Shown: piece after piece, positions 8,348 through 16,293 of the stretch
Layout of the letters: the number at the start of each line of letters is the position of its first letter
How positions within the stretch are numbered: the stretch's first letter is position 1
Source of the DNA: Pseudomonas sp. UBA5706
GTDB taxonomy: Bacteria > Pseudomonadota > Gammaproteobacteria > Pseudomonadales > Pseudomonadaceae
Assembly: GCF_002419965.1 (NCBI RefSeq)
Contig: NZ_DIHC01000036.1
Coordinates: 309-64,308, forward strand
DNA: 64,000 nt
Reading direction: 5' to 3'
The notes under the pieces: model-generated
Told to the model about the DNA's origin: nothing
Seen by the model: only the letters and a program-made list of their open reading frames with translations
Databases searched by the model: none
Program-made: the position numbers and the translations under genes

Positions 8348-8740
8348 TTAACGCTTCGAGTACTGCGGACGCTTACGCGCTTTACGCAGACCAACTTTCT
8401 TACGTTCAACTTCGCGAGCATCGCGAGTGACGTAGCCTGCCTTGCGCAGAGCGCTACGCAGCGTTTCGTCGTAGGACATCAGAGCGCGGGTGATACCGTG
8501 GCGGATTGCGCCAGCTTGACCACTCACACCACCGCCGATAACGGTGACGTAGATGTCGAATTTTTCAACAGTCTCGGTCAGTTCCAGCGGCTGACGAACT
8601 ACCATGCGGGCAGTTTCGCGACCGAAGAACGAGTCCAGCGAGCGGTTGTTGATGGAGATGTTACCGGTACCTGGACGCAGGAAAACGCGAGCGGTTGCGG
8701 TCTTGCGACGGCCAGTGCCGTAATTTTGAGTCGCCGACAT
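8348..8740 (-). CDS. rpsI: 30S ribosomal protein S9
   Basis: 130 residues, standard length. QNYGTGRRKTATARVFLRPG at the start and the basic tail ending RKARKRPQYSKR are the family signatures; the C-terminal SKR reaches the P-site tRNA in the 30S head. It follows rplM by 14 bases, the usual L13-S9 operon, and is closed by a strong terminator. Confidence 0.99.
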   Translation of the reverse strand: MSATQNYGTGRRKTATARVFLRPGTGNISINNRSLDSFFGRETARMVVRQPLELTETVEKFDIYVTVIGGGVSGQAGAIRHGITRALMSYDETLRSALRKAGYVTRDAREVERKKVGLRKARKRPQYSKR

Positions 8741-8754
8741 AATGAACTATTCCG

Positions 8755-9183
8755 TTAAAACTTCAGTTCTTGGGGCTGCTGAGCAGTATGAGGGTGTGCA
8801 GCGCCCGCATAGACTTTCAGCTTACGATACATGTCGCGACCCAGCGGGTTCTTAGGCAGCATGCCTTTGACCGCGGTCTCGATCACGCGCTCAGGAGCTT
8901 TGGCGATCAGCTTTTCAAAGTTGATCGACTTGATCCCGCCCGGGAAACCGGAGTGAGAGTAGTAGATCTTGTCGGTGGTCTTGGCGCCAGTAACGCGGAT
9001 CTGCTCAGCGTTGATCACGACGATGTAGTCGCCAGTGTCGACGTGCGGAGTGTATTCCGGTTTGTGCTTGCCACGCAGACGGCTCGCGATCTCAGTGGCC
9101 AGACGACCCAGAGTCTGGCCAGCAGCGTCGACGACATACCAATCGCGCTTTACTGTTTCCGGTTTAGCGGTAAAAGTTTTCAT
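8755..9183 (-). CDS. rplM: 50S ribosomal protein L13
   Basis: 142 residues. KPETVKRDWYVVDAAGQTLG near the start, RGKHKPEYTPHVDTGDYIVV and LPKNPLGRDMYRKLKVYAG are L13 signatures. L13 binds 23S rRNA early in 50S assembly and, in E. coli, represses its own mRNA. First gene of the rplM-rpsI operon; its promoter must lie in the 240-base region shared with the divergent aldo-keto reductase gene. Confidence 0.99.
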   Translation of the reverse strand: MKTFTAKPETVKRDWYVVDAAGQTLGRLATEIASRLRGKHKPEYTPHVDTGDYIVVINAEQIRVTGAKTTDKIYYSHSGFPGGIKSINFEKLIAKAPERVIETAVKGMLPKNPLGRDMYRKLKVYAGAAHPHTAQQPQELKF

Positions 9184-9423
9184 TCTTTATAGCCTCAAAG
9201 GCCGCCCTGAAAAATAGACGGCGGAGCATACTCATTAGTACGGTCTTTGACAAGTCAAAGGCCGCCGGGCACGAACGCTATAGGGGGCTCGGGTCAGCGC
9301 GTTCGATCGCAGCGGTGTCTTGCGTCGCGGGGCATCACTCCCATGACAAAGAGACGCGGAATTATGCAGATTGCGAAAAAAATTTCAACCTGCTTTTATG
9401 GCTGTTTTCAAAAGGAGCGCCAG

Positions 9424-10461
9424 ATGGACTATCGCAAACTGGGTAGAACCGACCTCAATGTCAGTGCAATCTGCCTCGGCACGATGACCTGGGGCGAGCA
9501 AAACAGCGAGTCCCAGGCCTTCGCCCAGATCGAACGGGCGAAAGCGGTGGGCATCAATTTCATCGACACCGCCGAGATGTATCCGGTGCCGCCCAAGAAA
9601 GAAACCTACGCCAGCACGGAAACCATCATCGGCAACTGGTTCAGGAGGAACGGCGATCGCGCCGACTGGATTCTGGCCAGCAAGATCGCAGGCCCCGGCA
9701 ACGGGATCGATTACATTCGCGATGGTCAGTTGACATTCAATCGCGACCATATCGTTGCCGCCCTGGACGCCAGCCTCAAGCGCCTGCAGACCGACTACCT
9801 TGACCTCTACCAACTGCACTGGCCGGAACGCAACACCAACTTTTTCGGCAAATTGGGCTATAGCCACAGCGACGAGCAATTCACACCGTTGCTGGAAACC
9901 CTTCAGGCGCTGGACGAGCAGGTCAAGGCGGGCAAGATCCGCCATGTCGGTCTGTCCAATGAAACGCCGTGGGGCACCATGAAGTATCTGGCCGAATCCG
10001 GTGCCCACGGCCTGGTACGCCCGGTGTCGATCCAGAATCCGTACAACCTGCTCAACCGCAGTTTCGAAGTGGGCCTGGCAGAAGTTGCCATCCGTGAACA
10101 ATGCGGTCTTCTGGCTTATTCGCCGATGGCCTTCGGCTTGCTCTCAGGCAAATATGCCGATGGCGCACGGCCGGCGAAAGGCCGTCTGAGCCTGTACAGT
10201 CGCTTCACCCGCTACTTCAATCCGCAATCGGAAGCTGCGTGCGCCCGGTATGTTGCCCTGGCCCGTGAGCACGGTCTGGACCCGGCCCAAATGGCCCTGG
10301 CGTTCGTAACAGGGCGTGCGTTCGTGACCAGCAACATCATTGGTGCGACCACGCTGGAGCAGTTGGAAAGCAACCTGGCCAGCGCCGAACTGGTGCTGTC
10401 GGAAGAAGTGCTGGCGGGGATCGAGGCGATTCACAAGGACCAGCCAAATCCCGCGCCATAA
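9424..10461 (+). CDS. tas: NADP(H)-dependent aldo/keto reductase, Tas family
   Basis: 345 residues. The start MDYRKLGRTDL is chosen because AAGGAG lies 8 bases upstream; the frame is open to 9247 but the added region does not look coding. Aldo-keto reductase features: the catalytic Asp-Tyr region (FIDTAEMYPVPP), Lys in ILASKIAG, His in YLDLYQLHWPERN and the cofactor segment near IGATTLEQLESN. Tas proteins reduce carbonyl compounds with NADPH; the native substrate is unknown. It stands alone, divergent from rplM, with a REP-like repeat and a gene relic behind it. Confidence 0.9.
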   Translation: MDYRKLGRTDLNVSAICLGTMTWGEQNSESQAFAQIERAKAVGINFIDTAEMYPVPPKKETYASTETIIGNWFRRNGDRADWILASKIAGPGNGIDYIRDGQLTFNRDHIVAALDASLKRLQTDYLDLYQLHWPERNTNFFGKLGYSHSDEQFTPLLETLQALDEQVKAGKIRHVGLSNETPWGTMKYLAESGAHGLVRPVSIQNPYNLLNRSFEVGLAEVAIREQCGLLAYSPMAFGLLSGKYADGARPAKGRLSLYSRFTRYFNPQSEAACARYVALAREHGLDPAQMALAFVTGRAFVTSNIIGATTLEQLESNLASAELVLSEEVLAGIEAIHKDQPNPAP

Positions 10462-10503
10462 CCCATGGCGGACGCTGGCTGCGATCAAGCGCCCGTTCCA
10501 TCT

Positions 10504-10566
10504 CTGTAGCAGTCCGGTCTGCCTGCAGTAGCGAGCCCAAAGCGCTACCGCTGCAAGCCGGACTGA
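10504..10566. repeat. REP-like palindromic intergenic repeat
   Basis: An imperfect palindrome: CTGTAGCAGTCCGG at one side and CAAGCCGGACTG at the other, with AGTAGCG and CGCTACCG in the centre. It belongs to the same family as the elements at 52794, 56923 and 61485. Confidence 0.6.
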
Positions 10567-10605
10567 ACACAGTATGTGTGGATATGCGGCAGCCTCAGCG
10601 AGACG

Positions 10606-10713
10606 TTACAAAGCCCGGGCAATAATCTCCTTCATGATTTCGTTGGTCCCGGCATAAATCCGCTGCACCCGAGCAGCTGCCCACGCCCGAGCAATCGGGT
10701 AGCTGCTCAAGAA
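10606..10713 (-). pseudogene. Relic of an acyl-CoA dehydrogenase C-terminus
   Basis: The minus strand reads FLSSYPIARAWAAARVQ followed directly by RIYAGTNEIMKEIIARAL and a stop, the typical last 35 residues of an acyl-CoA dehydrogenase (the GTNE/EI motif lies in its C-terminal helical domain). Upstream of position 10713 the frame loses all resemblance and no such gene is present. The rest was evidently deleted; the space up to the GlxA regulator at 10921 holds nothing recognisable. Confidence 0.75.
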
Positions 10714-10920
10714 ATTTGCGGACGCTGGCGCGGAAAAGCTCGTGCTCGGAACTGAAAAGGGTTCTGGGGAGCATGGGACATCTGGGCGTGGAGGAATGTC
10801 AGACGCGATTGCAGGCAGAGCGTATTCTGAGCGGCCTTACGACGACACTGGACACCTCCGACAAAAAATAAGACGATCACGCCGTTCCTTGACCACTTTC
10901 CCATATAAGAACAACAGATT

Positions 10921-11916
10921 ATGTCTATCCAACAAACCGTGCCGTTGCGGCGCGTGAGCATCCTCGCGATCGACGGGATCTTTGCTTCCAATCTTACCCA
11001 GGCCAAGGACTTCTTCCATCTGGCCAGCCTGCGTTATGGCAAACAGCTGGGCCAGGGTCTCAAAGCTGCCTTCGAAACCCGCTTGGTCAGCCCGGATGGC
11101 CAGCCGGTGCGCAGCTTCAGTGAAGTGGTGCTGCCGGTAGACGGCGCACTGGAAAGCGCGGACATCATCATCCTTCCCGCTTTCGTCGACAACTTCGACA
11201 CGTTGCGCGGGCGCTATCCACAAATTCTTCCCTGGCTGCGCGAGCAACATGCGCAGGGTGCAGTGCTGTGCGGTGAGGCCAGCGGCGTGTTCTGGCTGGC
11301 CGAGGCCGGGCTGCTCGATGGCAAGGAGGCCACGACTTATTGGCGCTTTTTCAACGAGTTCGGCGAGCGCTTCCCCAACGTGTTGCTCAATCAGGAAAAG
11401 CATTTGACCGACGCCGACAACCTGTATTGCGCAGGTGGCACCATTTCGGCGTGCGATCTGTACATCTATCTGATCGAGCGCTTTTGCGGAGCCAATGTGG
11501 CGCAGACCGTCGCCCGCGACATTCTCTACGAGGTGCAGCGCAGTTACGCGCCGGGACGTATTGGGTTTGGCGGGCAAAAACTGCATCAGGATGTGATCAT
11601 CCTGCAGATCCAGCACTGGCTCGAAGAGCATTTCGCCGATAAATTCCGCTTCGAAGATGTGGCCAGGGAGCATGGGATGAGCATTCGAAATTTCATGCGC
11701 CGCTTCCAGACCGCCACCGGTGACAAGCCGCTTCATTACCTGCAACGCCTACGCATCGAAACCGCCAAGGGCTTGCTGTCAGGCTCGCGTAAAAGCATCA
11801 AGACCATCAGTTACGAAGTGGGCTACGATGACGCCAGTTTTTTTGCGCGGCTGTTCCGGCAACACACTGAACTGTCGCCGAATCAGTACCGCCAGCAATT
11901 CCAACAAGCGGCCTGA
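10921..11916 (+). CDS. GlxA-type transcriptional regulator (DJ-1/PfpI domain plus AraC HTH)
   Basis: 331 residues. The DJ-1/PfpI-like ligand domain spans about 10-200, with the nucleophile-elbow segment GAVLCGEASGVFWLAEAG. The AraC-type double helix-turn-helix covers about 225-325 (FRFEDVAREHGMSIRNFMRR, TISYEVGYDDASFFARLFR). Such regulators (CdhR, ArgR, GbdR) respond to amino acids, carnitine or choline derivatives; the ligand here is not deducible. No clear Shine-Dalgarno precedes the ATG. Its former neighbour, an acyl-CoA dehydrogenase, survives only as a relic, so its target may be lost or elsewhere. Confidence 0.88.
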   Translation: MSIQQTVPLRRVSILAIDGIFASNLTQAKDFFHLASLRYGKQLGQGLKAAFETRLVSPDGQPVRSFSEVVLPVDGALESADIIILPAFVDNFDTLRGRYPQILPWLREQHAQGAVLCGEASGVFWLAEAGLLDGKEATTYWRFFNEFGERFPNVLLNQEKHLTDADNLYCAGGTISACDLYIYLIERFCGANVAQTVARDILYEVQRSYAPGRIGFGGQKLHQDVIILQIQHWLEEHFADKFRFEDVAREHGMSIRNFMRRFQTATGDKPLHYLQRLRIETAKGLLSGSRKSIKTISYEVGYDDASFFARLFRQHTELSPNQYRQQFQQAA

Positions 11917-11975
11917 AGCGCCTACGCGCTCTTCAGAACGGTTGTGCGCTACATAGCTACGACCTTGTTGCGCAT

Positions 11976-12008
11976 AAAAAGGCCCTGCAGCCAGGCAGGG
12001 TCTTTTTT
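11976..12008 (+). terminator. Rho-independent terminator after the GlxA-type gene
   Basis: CCCTGC (11983-11988) and GCAGGG (11995-12000) form a short stem followed by TCTTTTTT; an A5 run on the other side could let it also serve zapE from the minus strand. Confidence 0.75.
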
Positions 12009-12084
12009 GTAAAACGTTAGCGGCTCGGCAGCGCTCGACGACTTCAGTAGCAGAACAGCTTGCCGACACTGGCTGCCGAAAGAT

Positions 12085-12112
12085 CGCTACCGCTGGCGAG
12101 CCGCACGACTAC
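12085..12112. repeat. Half REP-like element
   Basis: CGCTACCGCTGGCGAGCC followed by GCACGACTACA resembles one arm of the REP-like family seen elsewhere in the window; the other arm is poorly preserved. Confidence 0.3.
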
Positions 12113-12128
12113 AAAAGGCAGCGGGCTA

Positions 12129-13223
12129 TCAGGGCTTGTGCGCGCGCGAAAGGAATTCGTGGGACTGCATCTCCAGCAGACGACTCAAGGTACGCTGGAA
12201 CTCAAAGTTAAGACGGCCTCCGGTGTACAAATCCTTCAGCTCGACCTCGGCCGAGATAATCAGCTTGACGTTGCGGTCGTAGAATTCGTCAACCATGTTG
12301 ATGAAACGCCGAGCGATGTCGTCAGTGGTCACGCTCATCTGCTCGACGCCGCTGAGCAGCACGGCGTGGAAAATCTTGCCGAGTTCGATGTAGTCGTTCT
12401 GGCTGCGCGGGCCGTCGCACAGTTCGCGGAAATCAAACCAGGCCACGTCGTCACAGGTACGCAGCGCTTTGATCTGACGGTTCTCAATGATCAATACGTC
12501 ATTTTCAACCGCTTTGGTGCACTCAGGCGTCAGGGCGCGGAAGCTCTTGCGCATGCTCTCCTGCGCAGCTTCGTTGAGCGGAAAGTGGAACAATTCAGCC
12601 TGTTCCAGATGACGCAGACGATAATCGACGCCGCTGTCGACGTTGACAATGTCAGTGTTCTGCTTGATCAGCGCAATGGCCGGCAGGAAACGAGCACGCT
12701 GCAGGCCGTCTTTGTACAGACCGTCCGGTACTATGTTCGACGTTGCTACCAGGGTCACGCCGTTCTTGAACAGCTCTTCCATCAGCGTGCCAAGGATCAT
12801 GGCGTCGGTGATGTCGGACACGAAGAACTCGTCGAAACAGATCACACGAGCTTCCCCAGCGAACTGCTTGGCGATCAGCGTCAGCGGGTTCTTCTCGCCC
12901 TTGAGATTCTTCATCTCTTCGTGCACACGCTTCATGAAACGGTGGAAGTGCGTGCGCATCTTGTCTTCGAACGGCAACGCTTCGAAGAAGGTGTCGACCA
13001 GATAGGTTTTGCCCCGGCCTACGCCGCCCCAGAAATACAGGCCTTTGACCACTGTGGCGTCTTTCTTGCCGAACAGCTTGCCGAACAGGCCCGGCTTGCT
13101 CTCGTGAGCGGCGACCAGATCGTCGTACAGACGCTGCAGATGACGCACCGCGTTTTCCTGGGCGGCATCGTGGAAGAACTCGGGTTTTTTCAGGTCGTTC
13201 TGATAACTTTCTAAGGGCGTCAT
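12129..13223 (-). CDS. zapE: Cell division protein ZapE (AFG1-like ATPase)
   Basis: 364 residues. Walker A GGVGRGKT (66-73), Walker B VICFDEFFV and a sensor-like VATSNIVPDGLY identify the AFG1/ZapE AAA-related P-loop ATPase family. In E. coli ZapE associates with the Z-ring and destabilises FtsZ polymers during late division. Usual length. It lies downstream of trpS with a terminator between, so it probably has its own promoter in the short gap before 13223. Confidence 0.93.
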   Translation of the reverse strand: MTPLESYQNDLKKPEFFHDAAQENAVRHLQRLYDDLVAAHESKPGLFGKLFGKKDATVVKGLYFWGGVGRGKTYLVDTFFEALPFEDKMRTHFHRFMKRVHEEMKNLKGEKNPLTLIAKQFAGEARVICFDEFFVSDITDAMILGTLMEELFKNGVTLVATSNIVPDGLYKDGLQRARFLPAIALIKQNTDIVNVDSGVDYRLRHLEQAELFHFPLNEAAQESMRKSFRALTPECTKAVENDVLIIENRQIKALRTCDDVAWFDFRELCDGPRSQNDYIELGKIFHAVLLSGVEQMSVTTDDIARRFINMVDEFYDRNVKLIISAEVELKDLYTGGRLNFEFQRTLSRLLEMQSHEFLSRAHKP

Positions 13224-13240
13224 ATTCGCTGGCTAAGGAG

Positions 13241-13273
13241 CAAAAACGGGCCGTCACTGTAGCGACGGCCCGT
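13241..13273 (-). terminator. Rho-independent terminator of trpS
   Basis: ACGGGCCGTC (13246-13255) pairs with GACGGCCCGT (13264-13273) over an 8-base loop, and the minus strand continues with a T-run. Confidence 0.85.
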
Positions 13274-13284
13274 TGGAATGGCAA

Positions 13285-14634
13285 TTAATCCTGTTGTGGC
13301 GCCAAGGCCAGTTTCAGGCTCTGGACCGCTGCGTCGCGGGCAGCGGCATCGGCGAAGGCAGGGCTATCGGCGACGCAGGAGCCTTCCAGCCATACGCTGA
13401 AGGCCTCGCCTTCTGTTCGAATGTCCAGCTCGGCACCTTGCTGCAGCTGCTTGGTCACCGCACCGGCGGCCTTGCCATCGGCAAAGTTGCGCGATAACAG
13501 CAACTGCTCACCATCGGCGGCCAACAGGCGGAAACGGAAACTGCCGTCGTCTTCACGGAAGCTGACGAAGCGCGCGCCTTTGCTGGCTTTTTTCTTAGTC
13601 GTGACAAGGGCTTGAGTGGTGGTACGAAACGAACGCAGACCAACTGCTTCGCGCAACTCGCCCAGGAAAGGCGTGGCGATGCGCCGGGCTTTCTGCGCGC
13701 CGGTCTGCAGGATGTCTTCCAGATCGCCCGGACGCTCGATCAGACGATGGTAATTCTCGCGGGCTTCGCCCAAATCGCCATCGAGTAACTGGAACAGGCG
13801 CTGCTTGGCATCGCCCCAACCCAGTCCTTGCAGCAGGTCGGCACGGAATGCATCACTCTGCTCTTTGTTGGCGAAAGCCTGATACAGGGTGAACAGGTGC
13901 GAGTTGTCAGGATCCTTGGCTTCGCCTGGCAAACGCGAGTCGGTGACGATGCGCGAGATCGCATCTTTCATCTCCTTGGCGCTGCTGAACAGCGCAATGG
14001 TGTTGTCGTAGCTCTTCGACATCTTGCGGCCATCCAGGCCCGGCAACGTCGCGACGCTCTCTTCAATCAACGCTTCAGGCATGACAAAGAATTCCTTGCC
14101 ATTGCCGAACAGGTGATTGAACCGCTGGCCGATGTCGCGCGCCATTTCCACGTGCTGAATTTGGTCACGACCCACAGGCACCTGATGCGCGTTGAACATC
14201 AGAATGTCAGCGGCCATTAGTACCGGATAGCTGAAAAGCCCCATGGTGATGCCTGCATCCGGGTCCTCGCCCGCTTCGACGTTCTTGTCCACCGACGCTT
14301 TGTAAGCGTGGGCGCGGTTGAGCAAGCCTTTACCGGCAACACAGGTCAGCAGCCAGGTCAGCTCCGGAATCTCCGGGATGTCGGACTGGCGGTAGAAGGT
14401 CACCCGGTCGACGTCCAGACCGGCTGCCAGCCAGGTTGCGGCAATTTCCAGACGCGAGCGCTGAATGCGCAGAGGGTCATCACACTTGATCAACGCGTGG
14501 TAATCGGCCAGGAAGTAGAACGAGTCGGCATCGCTTTGGCGGCTGGCGACGATCGCCGGGCGAATGGCACCGGCGTAGTTGCCCAGGTGGGGCGTGCCGG
14601 TGGTGGTGATACCGGTCAGGATACGAGTGGTCAT
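13285..14634 (-). CDS. trpS: Tryptophanyl-tRNA synthetase
   Basis: 449 residues. The HIGH-like motif is TGTPHLGNY (11-19) and the KMSKS loop is GRKMSKSYDN (about 203). This is the longer Pseudomonas form: the class I core is about 335 residues, followed by an extra C-terminal domain of about 100 residues with a Lys-rich linker (TTKKKASKGARFVSF). It charges tRNA-Trp in the cytoplasm. It is followed by a strong terminator. The alpha/beta hydrolase gene lies 28 bases upstream on the same strand, so the two may be cotranscribed. Confidence 0.97.
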   Translation of the reverse strand: MTTRILTGITTTGTPHLGNYAGAIRPAIVASRQSDADSFYFLADYHALIKCDDPLRIQRSRLEIAATWLAAGLDVDRVTFYRQSDIPEIPELTWLLTCVAGKGLLNRAHAYKASVDKNVEAGEDPDAGITMGLFSYPVLMAADILMFNAHQVPVGRDQIQHVEMARDIGQRFNHLFGNGKEFFVMPEALIEESVATLPGLDGRKMSKSYDNTIALFSSAKEMKDAISRIVTDSRLPGEAKDPDNSHLFTLYQAFANKEQSDAFRADLLQGLGWGDAKQRLFQLLDGDLGEARENYHRLIERPGDLEDILQTGAQKARRIATPFLGELREAVGLRSFRTTTQALVTTKKKASKGARFVSFREDDGSFRFRLLAADGEQLLLSRNFADGKAAGAVTKQLQQGAELDIRTEGEAFSVWLEGSCVADSPAFADAAARDAAVQSLKLALAPQQD

Positions 14635-14662
14635 GGCGGGTCGCTTATGCTGGGTGCTGCAA

Positions 14663-15292
14663 TCAGTTCGAAAGGCGCGGCAGGACCAGATCCTTGAGGT
14701 CGGTCAGCTTGCCGTGGAAAAAGTGTCCGCATTCTGCCACTTTCAGCAGCTCATGGGGGCGCGAGAGTGCGTCCGACCAGGCATAGACGACTTGCGGGTC
14801 GACCACTTCGTCGGTTTCCGGCTGAATCAGGGTCAAGGGCCCCTTCTGCGGCAGCGCGCTCGGGTCGGTGATACGCATGACCGCAGGCGCGACCATGAAC
14901 AAGTGACTGAGCGTTTCGCCCTTGACTTCGAGACGCCCGCCCAACGTTGCAGCGACAAAACCGCCGAAAGAAAAGCCAAACAGCGTCAGCGGCAGCTGGG
15001 GATGTTTTCCGCGCAACCAGGCTGCGGCAGCTTCGGCATCATCGACTTCGCCCTGCCCCATGTCCGAGCTGCCAGCGCTTTCGCCCACGCCTCGATAATT
15101 GAAACGCAACGTAATGTATCCGGCGTCCCGCGCTGTGCGTTGCAGGGTCGAGATGACCTTATTGAGCATCGTGCCGCCCTGAACCGGGTTAGGATGGCAG
15201 ATCAGTGCCACGCCCTTGGCCCCTTCCAGGTCAAGGTACAAGGCTTGCAGTTGGCCCACGGGGCCGTCGATGAATACAGGGGCTTCACGCAT
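14663..15292 (-). CDS. Alpha/beta hydrolase (dienelactone-hydrolase-like)
   Basis: About 209 residues. ALICHPNPVQGGTM and LRFNYRGVGES are typical of this small hydrolase group; the nucleophile elbow is GFSFGG and the catalytic His is in ECGHFFHGKL. The substrate is unknown. Two starts compete: ATG at 15292, with GGAG about 13 bases away, and TTG at 15298, where GGAG is 7 bases away; I list the ATG as conventional but the TTG is reasonable. It sits directly upstream of trpS on the same strand. Confidence 0.85.
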   Translation of the reverse strand: MREAPVFIDGPVGQLQALYLDLEGAKGVALICHPNPVQGGTMLNKVISTLQRTARDAGYITLRFNYRGVGESAGSSDMGQGEVDDAEAAAAWLRGKHPQLPLTLFGFSFGGFVAATLGGRLEVKGETLSHLFMVAPAVMRITDPSALPQKGPLTLIQPETDEVVDPQVVYAWSDALSRPHELLKVAECGHFFHGKLTDLKDLVLPRLSN

Positions 15293-15437
15293 GAGCAAGA
15301 ATGAACTCCGTGACCTTCAAATGGGTCGACTCGTCTAGCTGATTGTCTGTGGCTGGCATATCGACGACGCGTCGCCGCTATACAGCGCAGGTTCGAGCCG
15401 TTAACGTAAAGCAAAGCCGTTTATAGAGGAAGGACTC

Positions 15438-15875
15438 GTGGATTACTCGCTCTTAGTTTGGTTGCTGCCGACTATCGCCCTGATCGTTGGTGTCGCCATC
15501 GGTTTCTTCGTGGCGCGTGCGCTGCCCCACGCCGCGCCTAACAGCACTCAGCGCCAGCTGGATGATATTCAGGAGCGTTTCGACACGTATCAGAATGAAG
15601 TCGTCACCCACTTCAACAGCACGGCTAATCTGGTGCAGAAGCTGTCCCAAAGCTATCAAGACGTGCAGGAACACCTCGCCGAAGGCGCCAACCGGCTGGC
15701 CACCGACGATATCACCCGCCAGCGCCTGCTCGCCGCGCTGCACCCTGACGCCCTGCAACCGCCTCGCGACCGCCTGACGCCGCCGCGTACCGTTGCCGAA
15801 CCCCCTCGCGACTACGCCCCCAAAGCGCCTGACAAGCCAGGCATGCTCGATGAGCAGTACGGCTTGAACAGGTAG
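15438..15875 (+). CDS. zapG: ZapG/YhcB-like inner membrane protein (DUF1043)
   Basis: 145 residues with one N-terminal membrane helix (about 5-27, LLVWLLPTIALIVGVAIGFF) then a coiled-coil (about 38-85, RQLDDIQERFDTYQNEVVTH) and a Pro-rich tail. This is the DUF1043 family, linked in E. coli (YhcB/ZapG) to division, envelope biogenesis and cell shape. The start is GTG with GAGGAAGGA upstream. Divergent from the hydrolase gene and followed by a very strong terminator. Confidence 0.9.
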   Translation: MDYSLLVWLLPTIALIVGVAIGFFVARALPHAAPNSTQRQLDDIQERFDTYQNEVVTHFNSTANLVQKLSQSYQDVQEHLAEGANRLATDDITRQRLLAALHPDALQPPRDRLTPPRTVAEPPRDYAPKAPDKPGMLDEQYGLNR

Positions 15876-15886
15876 GATGATTCATG

Positions 15887-15926
15887 AAAAAGCCCGCCCC
15901 TGAGGTAATCAGGGGCGGGCTTTTTT
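15887..15926 (+). terminator. Strong bidirectional rho-independent terminator after zapG
   Basis: AAAAAGCCCGCCCCTGA (15887-15903) is fully complementary to TCAGGGGCGGGCTTTTT (15909-15925), loop GGTAA, with T-runs in both directions. Confidence 0.95.
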
Positions 15927-16022
15927 GTGAGGCTCGGAAAAGTATTACGCCACTCGCGGAAGTAGCCGGTTACGGGTTCATTTCGCGCGACCTATGCTCT
16001 GCGGCGAATTGTCGGAGGGATC

Positions 16023-16205
16023 ATGCACATCATCAAGACACTTGCAGCCTGCGTTGCGCTGACGGGCTGCATTTCCCCAAGCTGCACCGAGGATTGCTAT
16101 CTCACTGAACAACAGGAGCATTCGTCCCGCTGGGCAGCGTTGTGCGACAAGCATACGTTCGACAGGCGTTGCGAAGGGCGTTCACCCTTCAGCTTGGCAC
16201 GATAA
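16023..16205 (+). CDS. Small predicted lipoprotein, 60 residues
   Basis: The short frame begins MHIIKTLAACVALTGC, a compact signal peptide with an LTGC lipobox; cleavage would leave a mature peptide of about 45 residues with lipidated Cys16. That peptide is Cys-rich (three near its start, two later) and polar. GGAGGG stands 4-5 bases before the ATG. It is isolated between a terminator and the end of cysNC. I do not recognise the family. The signal peptide, lipobox and ribosome site together make it more than a chance frame. Confidence 0.55.
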   Translation: MHIIKTLAACVALTGCISPSCTEDCYLTEQQEHSSRWAALCDKHTFDRRCEGRSPFSLAR

Positions 16206-16246
16206 ACCGTGAGCGCTTGCCGTTGACGATGGCTGCGGCCACGAAA

Positions 16247-16271
16247 CAAAAAACCCGCCATCACTGGCGGG
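16247..16271 (-). terminator. Rho-independent terminator of cysD-cysNC
   Basis: CCCGCCA (16254-16260) and TGGCGGG (16265-16271) with a 4-base loop; the minus strand then runs into T-rich sequence. Confidence 0.85.
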
Positions 16272-16293
16272 CTTCCTGTAGTGCGCACGACGT

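Noticed and set aside
10889..10909. TTGACC and TATAAG as promoter of the GlxA-type gene
   Set aside because: The spacing between them is only 9 bases, far from 16-18.
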